The notes: generated by a model not told the origin, from the sequence alone. 64,000 bases of DNA from Emticicia fluvialis (GCF_024793945.1 NZ_JANUSD010000015.1:62001-126000), one strand, 5' to 3'. Positions 16,455 through 26,540 are shown, counted from the stretch's first letter. Made by a program: numbers and translations.

Positions 16455-16566
16455 GGTGGATTGTTAAATTTTTTGCCGAATTTAGCATTATGAAGCTAAA
16501 ACCACAACAAAAGTTTATTATTTTAATGTAACCTTCTCTGCTAAATTTTTACCTGATTTTATAAGC

Positions 16567-17103
16567 TTATAATGTTTCAATGATTATATTATGATTGGTA
16601 TAAATGCATATATCAGCTGCAATATTTAATCCTTCCTGCACCATCTCAATAGCGCTCATATCAGTTGCGTGTCGTTTTAAGGCAATAGCTGCCGACTGCG
16701 CAAACATACTACCAGAGCCAATAGCCGCAATCTGATTATCAGGCTCAAGTACATCACCTGTACCCGATATAACCAGCATTTCAGTTTCATTGGCCACAAT
16801 CAGCATGGCTTCCAGCTTACGAAGGTACCTGTCCATGCGCCAGTCTTTGGCCAGTTCAATGGCGGCTCTTTTCATGTTGCCACCATAGCTGTTAAGTTTG
16901 TCTTCAAATCTTTCTATCAGTGTAAAGGCATCGGCGGTTGAGCCGGCAAATCCTGCCAGTATTTTGCCTCCATGTAGTTTTCTTACTTTACGAACATTGC
17001 TTTTGGCAATGGTGTTTCCCATGGTTGCCTGGCCGTCTGCTCCTAAGGCAACTTTACCATTATGTATTACACCAAGTACGGTGGTTGAGTGTATTTTTTC
17101 CAT
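16567..17103 (-). CDS. hslV: ATP-dependent protease peptidase subunit HslV
   Basis: A 178-residue N-terminal nucleophile peptidase that forms a dodecamer and works with the HslU unfoldase in the cytoplasm. After a short propeptide (MEKIHS) the mature protein starts with the catalytic Thr (TTVLGVIHNGKVALGADGQ). The GADGQATMGNT, KVRKLHGGKILAGFAGSTADA and GSGSMFAQSAAIAL segments are typical and the length matches the family. Unusually, hslU is not next to it: the neighbours are the PhyH gene and pdhC. Confidence 0.95.
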   Translation of the reverse strand: MEKIHSTTVLGVIHNGKVALGADGQATMGNTIAKSNVRKVRKLHGGKILAGFAGSTADAFTLIERFEDKLNSYGGNMKRAAIELAKDWRMDRYLRKLEAMLIVANETEMLVISGTGDVLEPDNQIAAIGSGSMFAQSAAIALKRHATDMSAIEMVQEGLNIAADICIYTNHNIIIETL

Positions 17104-17194
17104 TGTTAATTTTTATTATCGGCCACAGGCCCACTATCATAAGCTATTATTAATCCAGATACGGTTGTGGCTATATAACAACCTGTACAAAGAA

Positions 17195-17227
17195 ATAAAT
17201 CCCTCATGTATTCACTGAGGGATTTAT
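17195..17227 (-). terminator. Terminator of pdhC
   Basis: ATAAATCCCTCA and TGAGGGATTTAT form a perfect 12-bp stem with a 9-base loop, followed on the minus strand by TTCTTTG. It lies 30 bases downstream of the pdhC stop. Confidence 0.85.
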
Positions 17228-17257
17228 CTATATAAACATAATATGTAACTCAAAATA

Positions 17258-18862
17258 CTATACCAACAATTTGTATGGCTCTTCCAGCAATTGTTTCAGC
17301 GTAACCAGAAACGCAGCGCCCGTAGCTCCGTCAACCACACGGTGGTCGCAGGTAAGGGTTAGTTTCATAATGTTGGTTGCAAAGAACTGCCCGTCTTTTA
17401 CGCCTACCGTTTCTTTAATAGCACCTACAGCCAGAATACAAGACTCAGGCGGGTTAATAATAGAAGTAAACTGATCAATACCAAACATACCCAGGTTACT
17501 TACTGTAAAGGTGTTACCTTCCCAATCTTTAGGCTGTAACTGTTTGTTTTTGGCTTTTCCACCAAGGTCTTTGGTTTCAGCTGCAATCTGCGAAAGCGTT
17601 TTGGTATTGGCAAAACGAATAACCGGTACCAATAGACCTTCTTCAACAGCTACGGCCATACCAATATGTACATGATGATTTTTACGGATTTTATCTCCCA
17701 TCCACGATGCATTTACCATTGGGTGTTTGGTAAGTGCCGCAGATACCGCTTTGATAACGATGTCGTTAAATGAAATCTTAACCGGCGACACCTCATTCAT
17801 GGCCTCTCTTGCCTTAATGGTTTTATCCATTGTTATCTCCATCGTTAGATAGAACTCTGGAGCAGAGAATTTAGATTCAGATAAGCGACGGGCAATTGTC
17901 TTACGCATTTGCGAAAGCGGAACATCCTCATAACTTTCCTGACCGGCAGGTGCAGCAGCTACCACAGGGGCAGCGCTTGGCGCGGCCGCAGCAGGCTTAG
18001 CCTGAGGTTTGAAACTGTCAACGTCGTTCTTAACTATTCTTCCACCTTCACCAGAACCGTTCACATCAGAAAGGTTAATACCTTTTTCTTCTGCAAGGCG
18101 TTTGGCCAAAGGAGAGGCAAGAATACGTCCGTTATTGGCAGCATGAGATTCAGTTGCTGCAGAAGCCTGTGCCGGAGCAGCAGCCTCTTCGGTTTTTGTT
18201 TCTGCCGGGGCAGGGGCAGCAGCGCCAGCCTGGCTGTTCAACAAAGCCTGATAATCGGCACCTTCTTCGCCAATTACCGCAATTACCTCATTTATTTTGG
18301 CTGCTTTACCAGCCTCAACACCAATATACAATAATGTGCCGTCTTCATACGCCTCTAGTTCCATAGTGGCTTTATCTGTTTCAATTTCTGCCAGAATATC
18401 GCCAGACTTCACTTTATCACCTACTTTTTTCAACCATGCATGAATAACACCCTCTGTCATGGTGTCGCTCAGAAGTGGCATCTCAACAGTTTTTGCTTTA
18501 ATATTAGAAACATCAACAGCAGGGGCAGCCGGTGCAGCAGCTTGTGGCGCTGGCGCAGCTTCTTTCGGCGCTTCTGCAGGTGCAGCAGCACCACCGCCAT
18601 TGAGCAGGCTTTGGAAGTCTTCACCGGGTTTACCTACCACTGCCATTATCGCATCAACCGGAACCGACTGTCCTTTCTCAACACCGATATAAAGAAGTGT
18701 TCCGTCATAATAAGACTCCATATCCATGGTGGCCTTATCGGTTTCTACTTCTGCAAGAATATCGCCTGATTTTACTGTATCTCCAACTTTTTTATGCCAT
18801 GCTGCTATCACACCTTCTTCCATGGTGTCGCTCATCTTGGGCATTCGGATTACTTCTGCCAT
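17258..18862 (-). CDS. pdhC: Pyruvate dehydrogenase E2, dihydrolipoamide acetyltransferase
   Basis: A 534-residue multidomain acyltransferase. Two lipoyl domains carry their lipoylated Lys in TDKATM (Lys 43 and Lys 164), joined by Ala/Pro-rich flexible linkers (about 91-118 and 210-240). A peripheral-subunit (E3)-binding domain follows (ASPLAKRLAEEKGINL, about 250-285), then the catalytic domain with the active-site DHRVVDGATGA near residue 505. Together with E1 and E3 it makes acetyl-CoA from pyruvate. The E1 genes are not adjacent, although E1-alpha often precedes pdhC in this phylum. No start ambiguity: the first Met begins the first lipoyl domain. Confidence 0.94.
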   Translation of the reverse strand: MAEVIRMPKMSDTMEEGVIAAWHKKVGDTVKSGDILAEVETDKATMDMESYYDGTLLYIGVEKGQSVPVDAIMAVVGKPGEDFQSLLNGGGAAAPAEAPKEAAPAPQAAAPAAPAVDVSNIKAKTVEMPLLSDTMTEGVIHAWLKKVGDKVKSGDILAEIETDKATMELEAYEDGTLLYIGVEAGKAAKINEVIAVIGEEGADYQALLNSQAGAAAPAPAETKTEEAAAPAQASAATESHAANNGRILASPLAKRLAEEKGINLSDVNGSGEGGRIVKNDVDSFKPQAKPAAAAPSAAPVVAAAPAGQESYEDVPLSQMRKTIARRLSESKFSAPEFYLTMEITMDKTIKAREAMNEVSPVKISFNDIVIKAVSAALTKHPMVNASWMGDKIRKNHHVHIGMAVAVEEGLLVPVIRFANTKTLSQIAAETKDLGGKAKNKQLQPKDWEGNTFTVSNLGMFGIDQFTSIINPPESCILAVGAIKETVGVKDGQFFATNIMKLTLTCDHRVVDGATGAAFLVTLKQLLEEPYKLLV

Positions 18863-18996
18863 TGTATAAAATTTGCTGGTTTTTTTGATTTTATTTATTC
18901 AAGTCTTAAAATTATAACAAAGTAGCCTAATGTCCTTGAAAACTTGATAGAATTTAATTTTAAATTTTCGGGTACGGCTCTTTGCTGCCTTTATTT

Positions 18997-21156
18997 TTAT
19001 TTGTAAAATACTTCATTTACAGGCTTTTGCAGCAATAGGAGCGTCATATTATCAAATTGCTTCTTTTCTGCTGTTACCGGTGCCAATTTATTGATGATCA
19101 GTGAATCGTTAGTTACCAGCGCGCTATACGTAAAAGATTTTTGCGCATTGGGTATAGCCTTGAGTTCTGGCGGATATTTTACGTACTCAAACCTGAAACT
19201 GTTACCGTATTTGCTTTTACCATACATAAAAAAAGGATGAACCCAGTTGGTTTCCAGCGCTAAGCCCAGATTATGGTCATTTTTTCTTAAGCTGGCAAAT
19301 ATTCCGTTAAAAGCTTTGTAGGTTTTATTGTCAAATGTAAAATATCCCTGTTTCCATTCTTTACGTTCAAAAATATTATGTCTGGCAAAATCATAATATG
19401 GTGTGCGGTCAAGAATCCTGAATATTTCCTTGCGTTCAGCCAGACTCACATCCGGCTTTATCTGATAAGCCACATTGGCGAAGTCCTGGCTAGTGGTTTT
19501 GGTATAATATCCTTTTCCGGTTAATTCTTTATATTCTTTTTCACCAAGTTCAGACTCCCGGCCTCCAATGGTGTGCGGTACATACACAAGGGCTTTCTTA
19601 AAAAAATAGGCAGCCGGTATAATTGGTTTAAGCGTATTGCAAAAAACAAACGGAAGTGTGGAAATCAACAATAAGGTAATTAGGTTATTCAATAGCCTGT
19701 TTCTGTTTTTTATTACCTGCATGCCAATTAACGCTGCAACGGGCATTACACCTATAAAAAATGGTAATTGAGTACGCGAATGAAAGGTTTGCCATTTAAA
19801 AATACTGGCATAGCTTATTAAACCAATAACGGCCAGCGTAAAATAAACTAGCACGGTTTTCTTAACCTGTGACTGTCTGTTTTTAGGATAAACAAACCAA
19901 CAGGCACAAAAGAGAATCAGAAAGAAATGAATAAAATTGCCTGAGAAATCTTCTCCGATAGAAAAAAGCGTATTATATGTGGCAAACGTTGACGCCTGAT
20001 TGTTGAGGTCATAACCTATAAACTGATGAAAACCCTGAATGAAACCGTCGTAGGCGTAATTCCAGGAGTTAAAAGGCAGACCGATATGGTTACCAACAAT
20101 TTTTGAAAGATTAGACAGCGTAACTTTTAAACCTGCTTGTTCATTTCTATAATTATAGTATAATAAACTGCCGGGAGAGGGCATCAGGATGTTACCAAAA
20201 ACTATGAAATTGCGATAAAAGAAAGCGGAAAAGGTTAAGAGAAACAAGCCTACTGAAATAAACCCGATTTTGATGGCTGCCTTCCAGTTGTTTTTGAAAA
20301 CAAACACTGCATACAATAAAATAAACCCTATGCTATATATAAAAGTAGTATATTTTGTAAAGCCGCCGAGCATAAGGGCTGCAATGGCCCAGTAGAATTG
20401 CTTGTCGGGTATGGTGGTTTTATTTTTAAAAATTAAACTGCCAAAAAATAAAAAGCAAATGAAATAAAAACTTGCCAGGTAGTCGTTCTGGCTTGTGGTT
20501 GATTGCAAAACCCCCATTGGAATACTGAAAACAAGGATGGCTGCAAGACCTTGCCCTTTTTTGCTTAGCCCCCATACCTGCCCTATAAGAGAAGCAGCCA
20601 CTAATGAGCCTGCCATTGACACAAACTGCACTGCATTGACAAAGTAATCTCCGCCGGCCAGCACCAGGGTGTGTAAAAGAAAATACTCCGACAAAACGTT
20701 GTAATATAGCTGAAAGGGGGAAGTGGTAGGGTAATGCTGCAGGTTCTGGTTTTGTATCCAAAAGTCAGCCCTGGCCAGATGATAATTTAAGGCATCTGTA
20801 TTATTTGGGGTTACATAAAAAGTAAGAAACCCCAGAACAAGGAAAAGGAAAACGAAAAATAAAGCATTAAAGCCTGATAAGTACTGCGTAAGGCTAATAT
20901 TGCTTAAATGAACAAAAGCCCATTTCTTCTTTAAAAAAACTACCCTGAATAAAAACAAGGCGAGCAAAACGTAAGATGTAATTAAAAAAACAGAGTTGAG
21001 GCAGTTAAAAAACGCTGACACCTCTGTAACTAGAAATACAAACACCGAAAAGGTAAGCAGCGACTTAATGAATGAAACCCTGTTTCCATTATCTTTACAA
21101 TCTCTGAAATAGAGAAACAAACCTATTATATTAATAAATCCTAATAGAATGGGCAT
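18997..21156 (-). CDS. Polytopic membrane protein, GT39/PMT-like glycosyltransferase candidate
   Basis: A 719-residue inner-membrane protein with about twelve hydrophobic segments in the first 500 residues and a soluble C-terminal tail of about 200 residues. The first large periplasmic loop has NNTDALNYHLARADFW (about 112-127), which resembles the Asp-containing loop of GT-C enzymes of the protein-O-mannosyltransferase/ArnT group. QSTTSQNDYLASFYF matches another conserved loop of that superfamily. The donor and acceptor are unknown. It is single, between pdhC and lepA; all three are on the minus strand but separated by more than 75 bases. Confidence 0.7.
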   Translation of the reverse strand: MPILLGFINIIGLFLYFRDCKDNGNRVSFIKSLLTFSVFVFLVTEVSAFFNCLNSVFLITSYVLLALFLFRVVFLKKKWAFVHLSNISLTQYLSGFNALFFVFLFLVLGFLTFYVTPNNTDALNYHLARADFWIQNQNLQHYPTTSPFQLYYNVLSEYFLLHTLVLAGGDYFVNAVQFVSMAGSLVAASLIGQVWGLSKKGQGLAAILVFSIPMGVLQSTTSQNDYLASFYFICFLFFGSLIFKNKTTIPDKQFYWAIAALMLGGFTKYTTFIYSIGFILLYAVFVFKNNWKAAIKIGFISVGLFLLTFSAFFYRNFIVFGNILMPSPGSLLYYNYRNEQAGLKVTLSNLSKIVGNHIGLPFNSWNYAYDGFIQGFHQFIGYDLNNQASTFATYNTLFSIGEDFSGNFIHFFLILFCACWFVYPKNRQSQVKKTVLVYFTLAVIGLISYASIFKWQTFHSRTQLPFFIGVMPVAALIGMQVIKNRNRLLNNLITLLLISTLPFVFCNTLKPIIPAAYFFKKALVYVPHTIGGRESELGEKEYKELTGKGYYTKTTSQDFANVAYQIKPDVSLAERKEIFRILDRTPYYDFARHNIFERKEWKQGYFTFDNKTYKAFNGIFASLRKNDHNLGLALETNWVHPFFMYGKSKYGNSFRFEYVKYPPELKAIPNAQKSFTYSALVTNDSLIINKLAPVTAEKKQFDNMTLLLLQKPVNEVFYK

Positions 21157-21234
21157 ACGTGTTTAAGAATTTTTATCTCACATACCAGAACTACAGGTGC
21201 ATCAACGCCAAAGCGTTGCCCGGATACGCTTTTA

Positions 21235-23022
21235 TCAGCTGATTTTCAATACTGCCATAAATGCTTCCTGCGGCACCTCTACGGTCCCAATCTGGCGCAT
21301 GCGTTTTTTACCTTTTTTCTGTTTTTCCAATAGCTTACGCTTACGCGAAATATCGCCACCATAACACTTGGCAATTACGTCTTTACGCAACGCTTTCACG
21401 GTTTCACGGGCAATAATTTTAGCGCCAATGGCTGCCTGAATGGCAATTTCAAATTGCTGGCGCGGCAATAACTCGCGTAGTTTTTCGCAAAGCTTTTTAC
21501 CCCAGTCATACGCCTTGTCGCGGTGCACAATGGCCGAAAGAGCATCAACCGGTTCACCATTAAGCAGAATGTCCAGTTTAACAAGGTTAGACTCACGATA
21601 GCCAATCAGATGATAATCAAGAGAGGCATAGCCTCTGGATATGGTTTTTAGTTTGTCGAAGAAATCAAATACGACTTCTGAAAGCGGCATTTCAAAAGTT
21701 AGCTCCACGCGTGTGGCTGTCAGGTAAACCTGGTTTTTCAGGATACCTCTTTTTTCCATACATAAACCCATAATCGGGCCCACGTAGTCGGCGGCTGTAA
21801 TAATCTGGGCATTGATGAACGGTTCCTCAATCCAGTCAATATAGTTGGGGTCTGGCATTTCAGACGGCGCTGAAACCTCCAGCGTATCGCCTTTTTTATC
21901 AATTACATTGAAACGCACCGATGGCACGGTGGTTAATACAGTCATATCAAACTCACGTTCCAGGCGCTCCTGCACAATTTCCATGTGAAGCATACCCAGA
22001 AAACCGCACCTGAAACCAAAACCTAAGGCTGCTGATGTTTCAGGCTCCCAAATAAGGGCGGCATCATTCAGCTGAAGTTTTTCCATGGCTTCTCTCAGGT
22101 CTTCAAACTCTGAAGTCTCAACCGGATAAATACCTGCAAAAACCATAGGCTTTACCTCTTCAAAACCTTTAATGGCTTCTTTGGTAGGGTTTTCAGCATG
22201 AGTAATGGTATCACCCACTTTTACTTCTTTGGCCACCTTTATACCTGAAATAATGTAACCAACGTCTCCGCAGTCAACAAAGTCTCTGGCTTCTTTCTGA
22301 AGTTTAAGAATACCAACTTCATCGGCAATGTACTCTTTACCGGTAGCCACAAATTTTACTTTGTCGCCTTTACTGATACGGCCGTTCTTTACACGGAAAA
22401 TAACCTCTATACCACGGTATGAATTAAACTGAGAGTCGAAAATAAGTGCCTGCAGCTCTGCCTTCGGATTCCCCGCCGGCGCTTTTATACGTTTTATAAT
22501 GGCTTCAAGAATTTCATTGATACCAATTCCTTCTTTCGCACTTGCCGGAATAATAGAATCTCTGTCGCAGCCAATCAGGTCAACAATTTGGTCTTTAACT
22601 TCCTCTGGCATTGCGCCGGGGAGGTCAATTTTATTTAAAACAGGTATTATCTCCAGGTCATGGTCCAGAGCCAGAAACAGGTTACTGATGGTTTGTGCCT
22701 CAATACCCTGCGACGCATCAACCACCAGAAGCGCGCCCTCACAGGCGGCAATAGAACGTGAAACCTCGTAACTGAAATCGACGTGACCGGGGGTATCTAT
22801 AAGGTTTAGTATGTATTGTTCGCCTTCAAACGTGTAGTTCATCTGAATAGCGTGGCTCTTGATGGTAATACCGCGTTCTCTTTCAAGGTCCATATCATCA
22901 AGCACCTGGGCTTGCATATCACGGTCTGAAATTGTATTGGTAGATTGAAGAAGGCGGTCGGCAAGTGTACTTTTGCCGTGGTCAATGTGTGCAATAATGC
23001 AAAAATTGCGAATATTTTTCAT
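21235..23022 (-). CDS. lepA: Elongation factor 4 (LepA)
   Basis: A 595-residue translational GTPase that back-translocates or remodels ribosomes. The P-loop is AHIDHGKST (about 9-17), followed by DTPGHVDFSYEV and NKIDLPGA. Domain order is G domain, beta-barrel, two EF-G-like domains, and the LepA-specific C-terminal domain ending IAKCYGGDISRKRKLLEKQKK. The length is normal for the family. It lies between a membrane glycosyltransferase candidate and hldD on the same strand, with about 155 bases upstream, so it probably has its own promoter. Confidence 0.97.
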   Translation of the reverse strand: MKNIRNFCIIAHIDHGKSTLADRLLQSTNTISDRDMQAQVLDDMDLERERGITIKSHAIQMNYTFEGEQYILNLIDTPGHVDFSYEVSRSIAACEGALLVVDASQGIEAQTISNLFLALDHDLEIIPVLNKIDLPGAMPEEVKDQIVDLIGCDRDSIIPASAKEGIGINEILEAIIKRIKAPAGNPKAELQALIFDSQFNSYRGIEVIFRVKNGRISKGDKVKFVATGKEYIADEVGILKLQKEARDFVDCGDVGYIISGIKVAKEVKVGDTITHAENPTKEAIKGFEEVKPMVFAGIYPVETSEFEDLREAMEKLQLNDAALIWEPETSAALGFGFRCGFLGMLHMEIVQERLEREFDMTVLTTVPSVRFNVIDKKGDTLEVSAPSEMPDPNYIDWIEEPFINAQIITAADYVGPIMGLCMEKRGILKNQVYLTATRVELTFEMPLSEVVFDFFDKLKTISRGYASLDYHLIGYRESNLVKLDILLNGEPVDALSAIVHRDKAYDWGKKLCEKLRELLPRQQFEIAIQAAIGAKIIARETVKALRKDVIAKCYGGDISRKRKLLEKQKKGKKRMRQIGTVEVPQEAFMAVLKIS

Positions 23023-23177
23023 TTACTGTTAAGTTCCGGATAAGATTGGCAGTGCCTCTGGTTTTAAAGCCCGCCTGTGTTTGATTCGATACAAAAATGC
23101 TGATAGATATATCAGAAATCTGTAACCGATACATTTGTTCGCAAAAATAGTAAGAAAAAGAGGATAAAATGAAGATT

Positions 23178-24143
23178 CTATAGATATTTATCTCCAACCA
23201 GATAGTTACTCACGTAGTCGTGCACTGCGTCTTCCAGTGAAGTAAAAGGTTTTTTGAAACCAATCATGCGCAGCTTGCTCATATTTGCCTGAGTAAAATA
23301 CTGATATTTATCGCGTATGTCGGCGGGTGTATCTATAAATTCTATCTGTGGTTCAAGGTTCAACGCAGCGAAAGTTGCCTTGGCCAGATCCAGAAAGGTA
23401 CGCGCTTTGCCTGTGCCCAGGTTATAAATACCCGAGTTACGGCGCGAGTGCATCAGATAAATAAGTACATCAATTAAATCTTTCACGTATATGAAATCGC
23501 GCATTTGTTCACCGTCGTTATAATCGGCACGGTGAGATTTAAACAACTTTATACCCCCTGTGGCATTAATCTGATTATAAGAATGAAATATAACCGAGGC
23601 CATTCTGCCTTTGTGATATTCATTCGGTCCAAAAACATTGAAGAATTTAAGACCAGCCCAGAAGAAAGGCGATTCTTTTTGTGTAAGAGCCCATTTGTCG
23701 AAATCATTTTTTGATTCGCCGTAGGGGTTCAAAGGTTTTAATTGCGGAATCAGCAGCTCATTATCATCGTACCCAAATTCTCCGTTACCATAGGTGGCAG
23801 CAGATGAGGCGTATACCAGAGGAATCTGGTATTGATGGCACTTTTTCCATATTTGCTTTGAATAGTTCAGGTTCAGTTTATTGAAAATTTCCTGATCAAA
23901 TTCTGTGGTGTCTGTACGTGCGCCAATATGAAAACAAAACTCAACTTCAGCCTGATTTTTATCAAGCCATTCAAAGAAAACGTCACGGTGAACAAATTCC
24001 TGAATTTTCTTGTTCGCTAAATTGTTCATTTTCAGCGGATTAGAAAAGTCGTCAACCGCAATGATAAAATTAAAGCCATCTTGATTCAACCGTTGTATCA
24101 AACAGCTTCCAATAAAACCAGCGGCACCCGTAACAATTATCAT
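23178..24143 (-). CDS. hldD: ADP-L-glycero-D-manno-heptose 6-epimerase
   Basis: A 321-residue short-chain dehydrogenase-type epimerase for LPS inner-core heptose. The NADP-binding motif is IVTGAAGFIGSCLIQRL at the N-terminus, DDFSNP follows, and the active-site YGESKNDFD (Tyr-x-x-x-Lys) is near residue 140. FFNVFGPNEYHKGRMAS is diagnostic for HldD/RfaD. It is divergent from queD-lpxB, and lpxB also serves LPS synthesis, so this is a small LPS-related neighbourhood. Confidence 0.93.
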   Translation of the reverse strand: MIIVTGAAGFIGSCLIQRLNQDGFNFIIAVDDFSNPLKMNNLANKKIQEFVHRDVFFEWLDKNQAEVEFCFHIGARTDTTEFDQEIFNKLNLNYSKQIWKKCHQYQIPLVYASSAATYGNGEFGYDDNELLIPQLKPLNPYGESKNDFDKWALTQKESPFFWAGLKFFNVFGPNEYHKGRMASVIFHSYNQINATGGIKLFKSHRADYNDGEQMRDFIYVKDLIDVLIYLMHSRRNSGIYNLGTGKARTFLDLAKATFAALNLEPQIEFIDTPADIRDKYQYFTQANMSKLRMIGFKKPFTSLEDAVHDYVSNYLVGDKYL

Positions 24144-24287
24144 AGAACTTTAAGTAGTGTTATTAGATTGCAAATTTAATGCATTCCTAAACGTAAATCC
24201 ATAGACTTAACTTTGATTAAATTGCACTTTTTAAAGAATATGCCCCGGAACCACTTTAGCAGCAATGTGTTAATGTTTTTTTGGTGA

Positions 24288-24295
24288 TATTTTTG
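24288..24295 (+). promoter_or_regulatory. Candidate -7 element for queD-lpxB
   Basis: TATTTTTG fits TAnnTTTG and lies 57 bases before the queD ATG. The -33 region has only a TGTG-like match. Confidence 0.45.
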
Positions 24296-24352
24296 TAAAA
24301 TTTTTGAAGAATGCCCCGTCCTGAACAGGCGGTGTGAGTAATAATAACTAAT

Positions 24353-24763
24353 ATGATTTATATAACCAGGCGTGAGCGATTCAACGCTGCTCACAGATTA
24401 TGGAATGCGGAGTGGTCGGACGAAAAAAACAGAGAGGTTTTTGGTTTGTGTTCAAACATACACGGGCACAACTGGGAGCTGGTTGTAACCGTGAAAGGCG
24501 AAATAAACCCCAATACAGGTTTTGTGATGGATCTGAAAGATTTAAGTAAAGTAATGAAAAGCGAGGTAACGGATAAGGTAGACCATACTTTTCTGAATGA
24601 AGACGTGCCTTTTTTGAAAGGTAAGTATCCGACAACAGAAATATTTGCCGTTGAAATCTGGAAAATTCTGGCACCGGTACTGAAAGAAAAATACAATACT
24701 ACTTTGCACTGTGTAAAACTTATAGAAACACCTAACCATTATGTTGAGTACTTCGGCGACTGA
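24353..24763 (+). CDS. queD: 6-carboxytetrahydropterin synthase (6-pyruvoyltetrahydropterin synthase family)
   Basis: A 136-residue T-fold enzyme. FNAAHRLW (about 10-17) and IHGHNWEL (about 38-45) hold the three zinc-binding His, CSNIHGH carries the catalytic Cys, and DHTFLNE and ETPNHYVEYFG are the remaining active-site parts. It turns dihydroneopterin triphosphate into 6-carboxytetrahydropterin for queuosine-type deazapurines, though related members make biopterin; QueC/QueE are not nearby to confirm. It is 35 bases upstream of lpxB. Confidence 0.9.
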   Translation: MIYITRRERFNAAHRLWNAEWSDEKNREVFGLCSNIHGHNWELVVTVKGEINPNTGFVMDLKDLSKVMKSEVTDKVDHTFLNEDVPFLKGKYPTTEIFAVEIWKILAPVLKEKYNTTLHCVKLIETPNHYVEYFGD

Positions 24764-24798
24764 TTTCCGGTTTCTGAAGTTCTTCAATACTGATAATT

Positions 24799-25914
24799 AT
24801 GAAGTACTTTATTATAGCAGGTGAACGCTCAGGAGATTTGCACGCATCAAATCTGATTAAGGCTATCAGACAGGCAGATGCACAGGCTGTGATAAAAGGT
24901 TGGGGTGGAGACTACATGCAGGAGGCCGGGGCAGAAGTATTGATGCATTATAAAGACCTGGCATTTATGGGGTTTGCAGAAGTGCTGGCCAATCTGCCCA
25001 AAATTCTTGGCTTTTTTAGTTTGTGTAAAAAGCAGATTGACGAATTTAAACCCGATGGCATTGTGTTGGTTGACTACGCCGGATTTAATATGCGGATAGC
25101 CAAATGGGCAAAACCACAAGGGTATAAAATGTTCTATTATATATCGCCAAAGGTTTGGGCCTGGAACCAAAGCCGCGCTTTGCAGCTGAAAAAAAATATT
25201 GATAAGTTATTTGTCATTTTTCCGTTCGAAGTAGATTTCTTTCGCAAGTACAACTATGAAGTTGAGTTTGTAGGTAATCCGTTGTTTGATGCCATTGCGG
25301 CTTTTAAACCAAACCCTGATTTTCTGAAACAAAACCAACTGGAAGAAAAGAAAATAATTGCTTTACTGCCGGGTAGCAGACGGCAGGAAGTTGAAAAAAT
25401 GCTTGAACTGATGGTTGCAACCAAAGCGCAATTTCAGGGATACCAGTTCGTTATAGCTGGGGTAGGAAATTTACCTGCCGAATTTTATGAAAAGTTTCTG
25501 GGGCATGAGGTAAGCCTGATAACGGACCAGACCTATGATTTGCTGACACATGCGCAGGCCGCAATGGTAACTTCTGGTACGGCTACCCTCGAAACCGCCT
25601 TGTTTGGCGTGCCACAAGTGGTGTGTTATAAAACAAGCTGGTTATCTTATAGCATAGCCAGCAGGTTAATCAGAGTGCCGTATATTTCATTAGTTAATCT
25701 AATTGCAGAAAAAGAAGCCGTAAGAGAGTTGATTCAGGATGAGCTTACACCAGATAACATTGCTACTGAAATAAAGAAAGTTGTTGTAAAGTCGCCCGAA
25801 AGAGATACTCAACTGGCTGACTACAAAAGAATAAGAGCGATATTAGGTAGTGCAGGGGCATCGGCACAAACGGGTAAAAGAATAGTTGAAATTTTAAAAA
25901 CTGATTTATCATAA
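24799..25914 (+). CDS. lpxB: Lipid-A-disaccharide synthase
   Basis: A 371-residue GT19 glycosyltransferase that joins lipid X and UDP-2,3-diacylglucosamine at the inner face of the inner membrane. Typical segments are AGERSGDLHASNL at the N-terminus, GFAEVLANLPKIL, YISPKVWAWNQSR (about 113-125), FPFEVDFF, FVGNPL, LLPGSRRQEV (about 192-201), and TSGTATLETALFGVPQVV (about 255-272). It follows queD by 35 bases and precedes a small lipoprotein gene by 14 bases, so the three probably share a transcript. Confidence 0.95.
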   Translation: MKYFIIAGERSGDLHASNLIKAIRQADAQAVIKGWGGDYMQEAGAEVLMHYKDLAFMGFAEVLANLPKILGFFSLCKKQIDEFKPDGIVLVDYAGFNMRIAKWAKPQGYKMFYYISPKVWAWNQSRALQLKKNIDKLFVIFPFEVDFFRKYNYEVEFVGNPLFDAIAAFKPNPDFLKQNQLEEKKIIALLPGSRRQEVEKMLELMVATKAQFQGYQFVIAGVGNLPAEFYEKFLGHEVSLITDQTYDLLTHAQAAMVTSGTATLETALFGVPQVVCYKTSWLSYSIASRLIRVPYISLVNLIAEKEAVRELIQDELTPDNIATEIKKVVVKSPERDTQLADYKRIRAILGSAGASAQTGKRIVEILKTDLS

Positions 25915-25928
25915 ATTATTGAAAGACA

Positions 25929-26417
25929 ATGAAACTCCACAAAATAGTATTTGTACTGGTATTGGGTATGCTGGCCATTTGGTCGTGTAAAGACAAAAAA
26001 GAAACTGTGCTTAAGTCAAGAACTGAATTGATGGCCGGCGCCTCTTCAAAATCCTGGAAAATCACCAAAGCCGAGGCCAGTATTACCACAGATGCCAAAA
26101 TTGATCTGGTGTCTACCCAACAAGCATGTATAACAGATAACCTGCTGGTGTTTGCTGTAAATGGTACTTATGAGCTCAGGGAAGGCGCATCAAAATGTAA
26201 TGCCGCAGACCCGGATTTAATTCTGAGTTCAAACTGGAGCTTTACTGATAATGAAACCAAGTTTAAGATTGACAGAATTGTATTTTTGGGAGTTGAACTA
26301 AAGGATACCGTTTTTGAAATTGTTGACCTCTCAGAAAACGTGTTTACCGGCAAAACAAATATTGATTATAAAGGTACCAAATACCAGCTTGTTGCCACTT
26401 TCCAGGCTGTTAAATAG
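25929..26417 (+). CDS. Small lipoprotein, lipocalin-like
   Basis: A 162-residue lipoprotein: a signal peptide ends in the lipobox-like AIWSC at about residue 20, followed by a charged linker. The mature part (SSKSWKITKAEASI, CITDNLLVFAVNGTYELREGASKCN, SSNWSFTDNETKFKIDRI) has the spaced Trp and alternating strands of the lipocalin-like small lipoproteins common in Bacteroidota, for example DUF5004-type. No ligand or function is known. It starts 14 bases after lpxB. Confidence 0.75.
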   Translation: MKLHKIVFVLVLGMLAIWSCKDKKETVLKSRTELMAGASSKSWKITKAEASITTDAKIDLVSTQQACITDNLLVFAVNGTYELREGASKCNAADPDLILSSNWSFTDNETKFKIDRIVFLGVELKDTVFEIVDLSENVFTGKTNIDYKGTKYQLVATFQAVK

Positions 26418-26478
26418 GTTAAAACGGTATGTAATCATAATAATTTAATAAAAAAGCGCATCTTATTGCTATTAAGGC

Positions 26479-26486
26479 TAAATTTG
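26479..26486 (+). promoter_or_regulatory. Candidate -7 element for sufB
   Basis: TAAATTTG fits TAnnTTTG exactly, 55 bases before the sufB ATG. No good -33 element was seen. Confidence 0.5.
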
Positions 26487-26540
26487 CGAACAAATATTGC
26501 TTAACCGGTGTTAGCCTAACAGAGCATAAAGCAAAAATAC

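Noticed and set aside
16567..17103. Missing hslU as a sign of a non-functional protease
   Set aside because: hslU is often encoded elsewhere in this phylum, and all HslV active-site features are intact.
18154..18769. Long plus-strand frames opposite pdhC
   Set aside because: They are Arg/Ser/Gln/Cys-rich shadows of the Ala/Pro-rich linkers and lipoyl domains of pdhC.
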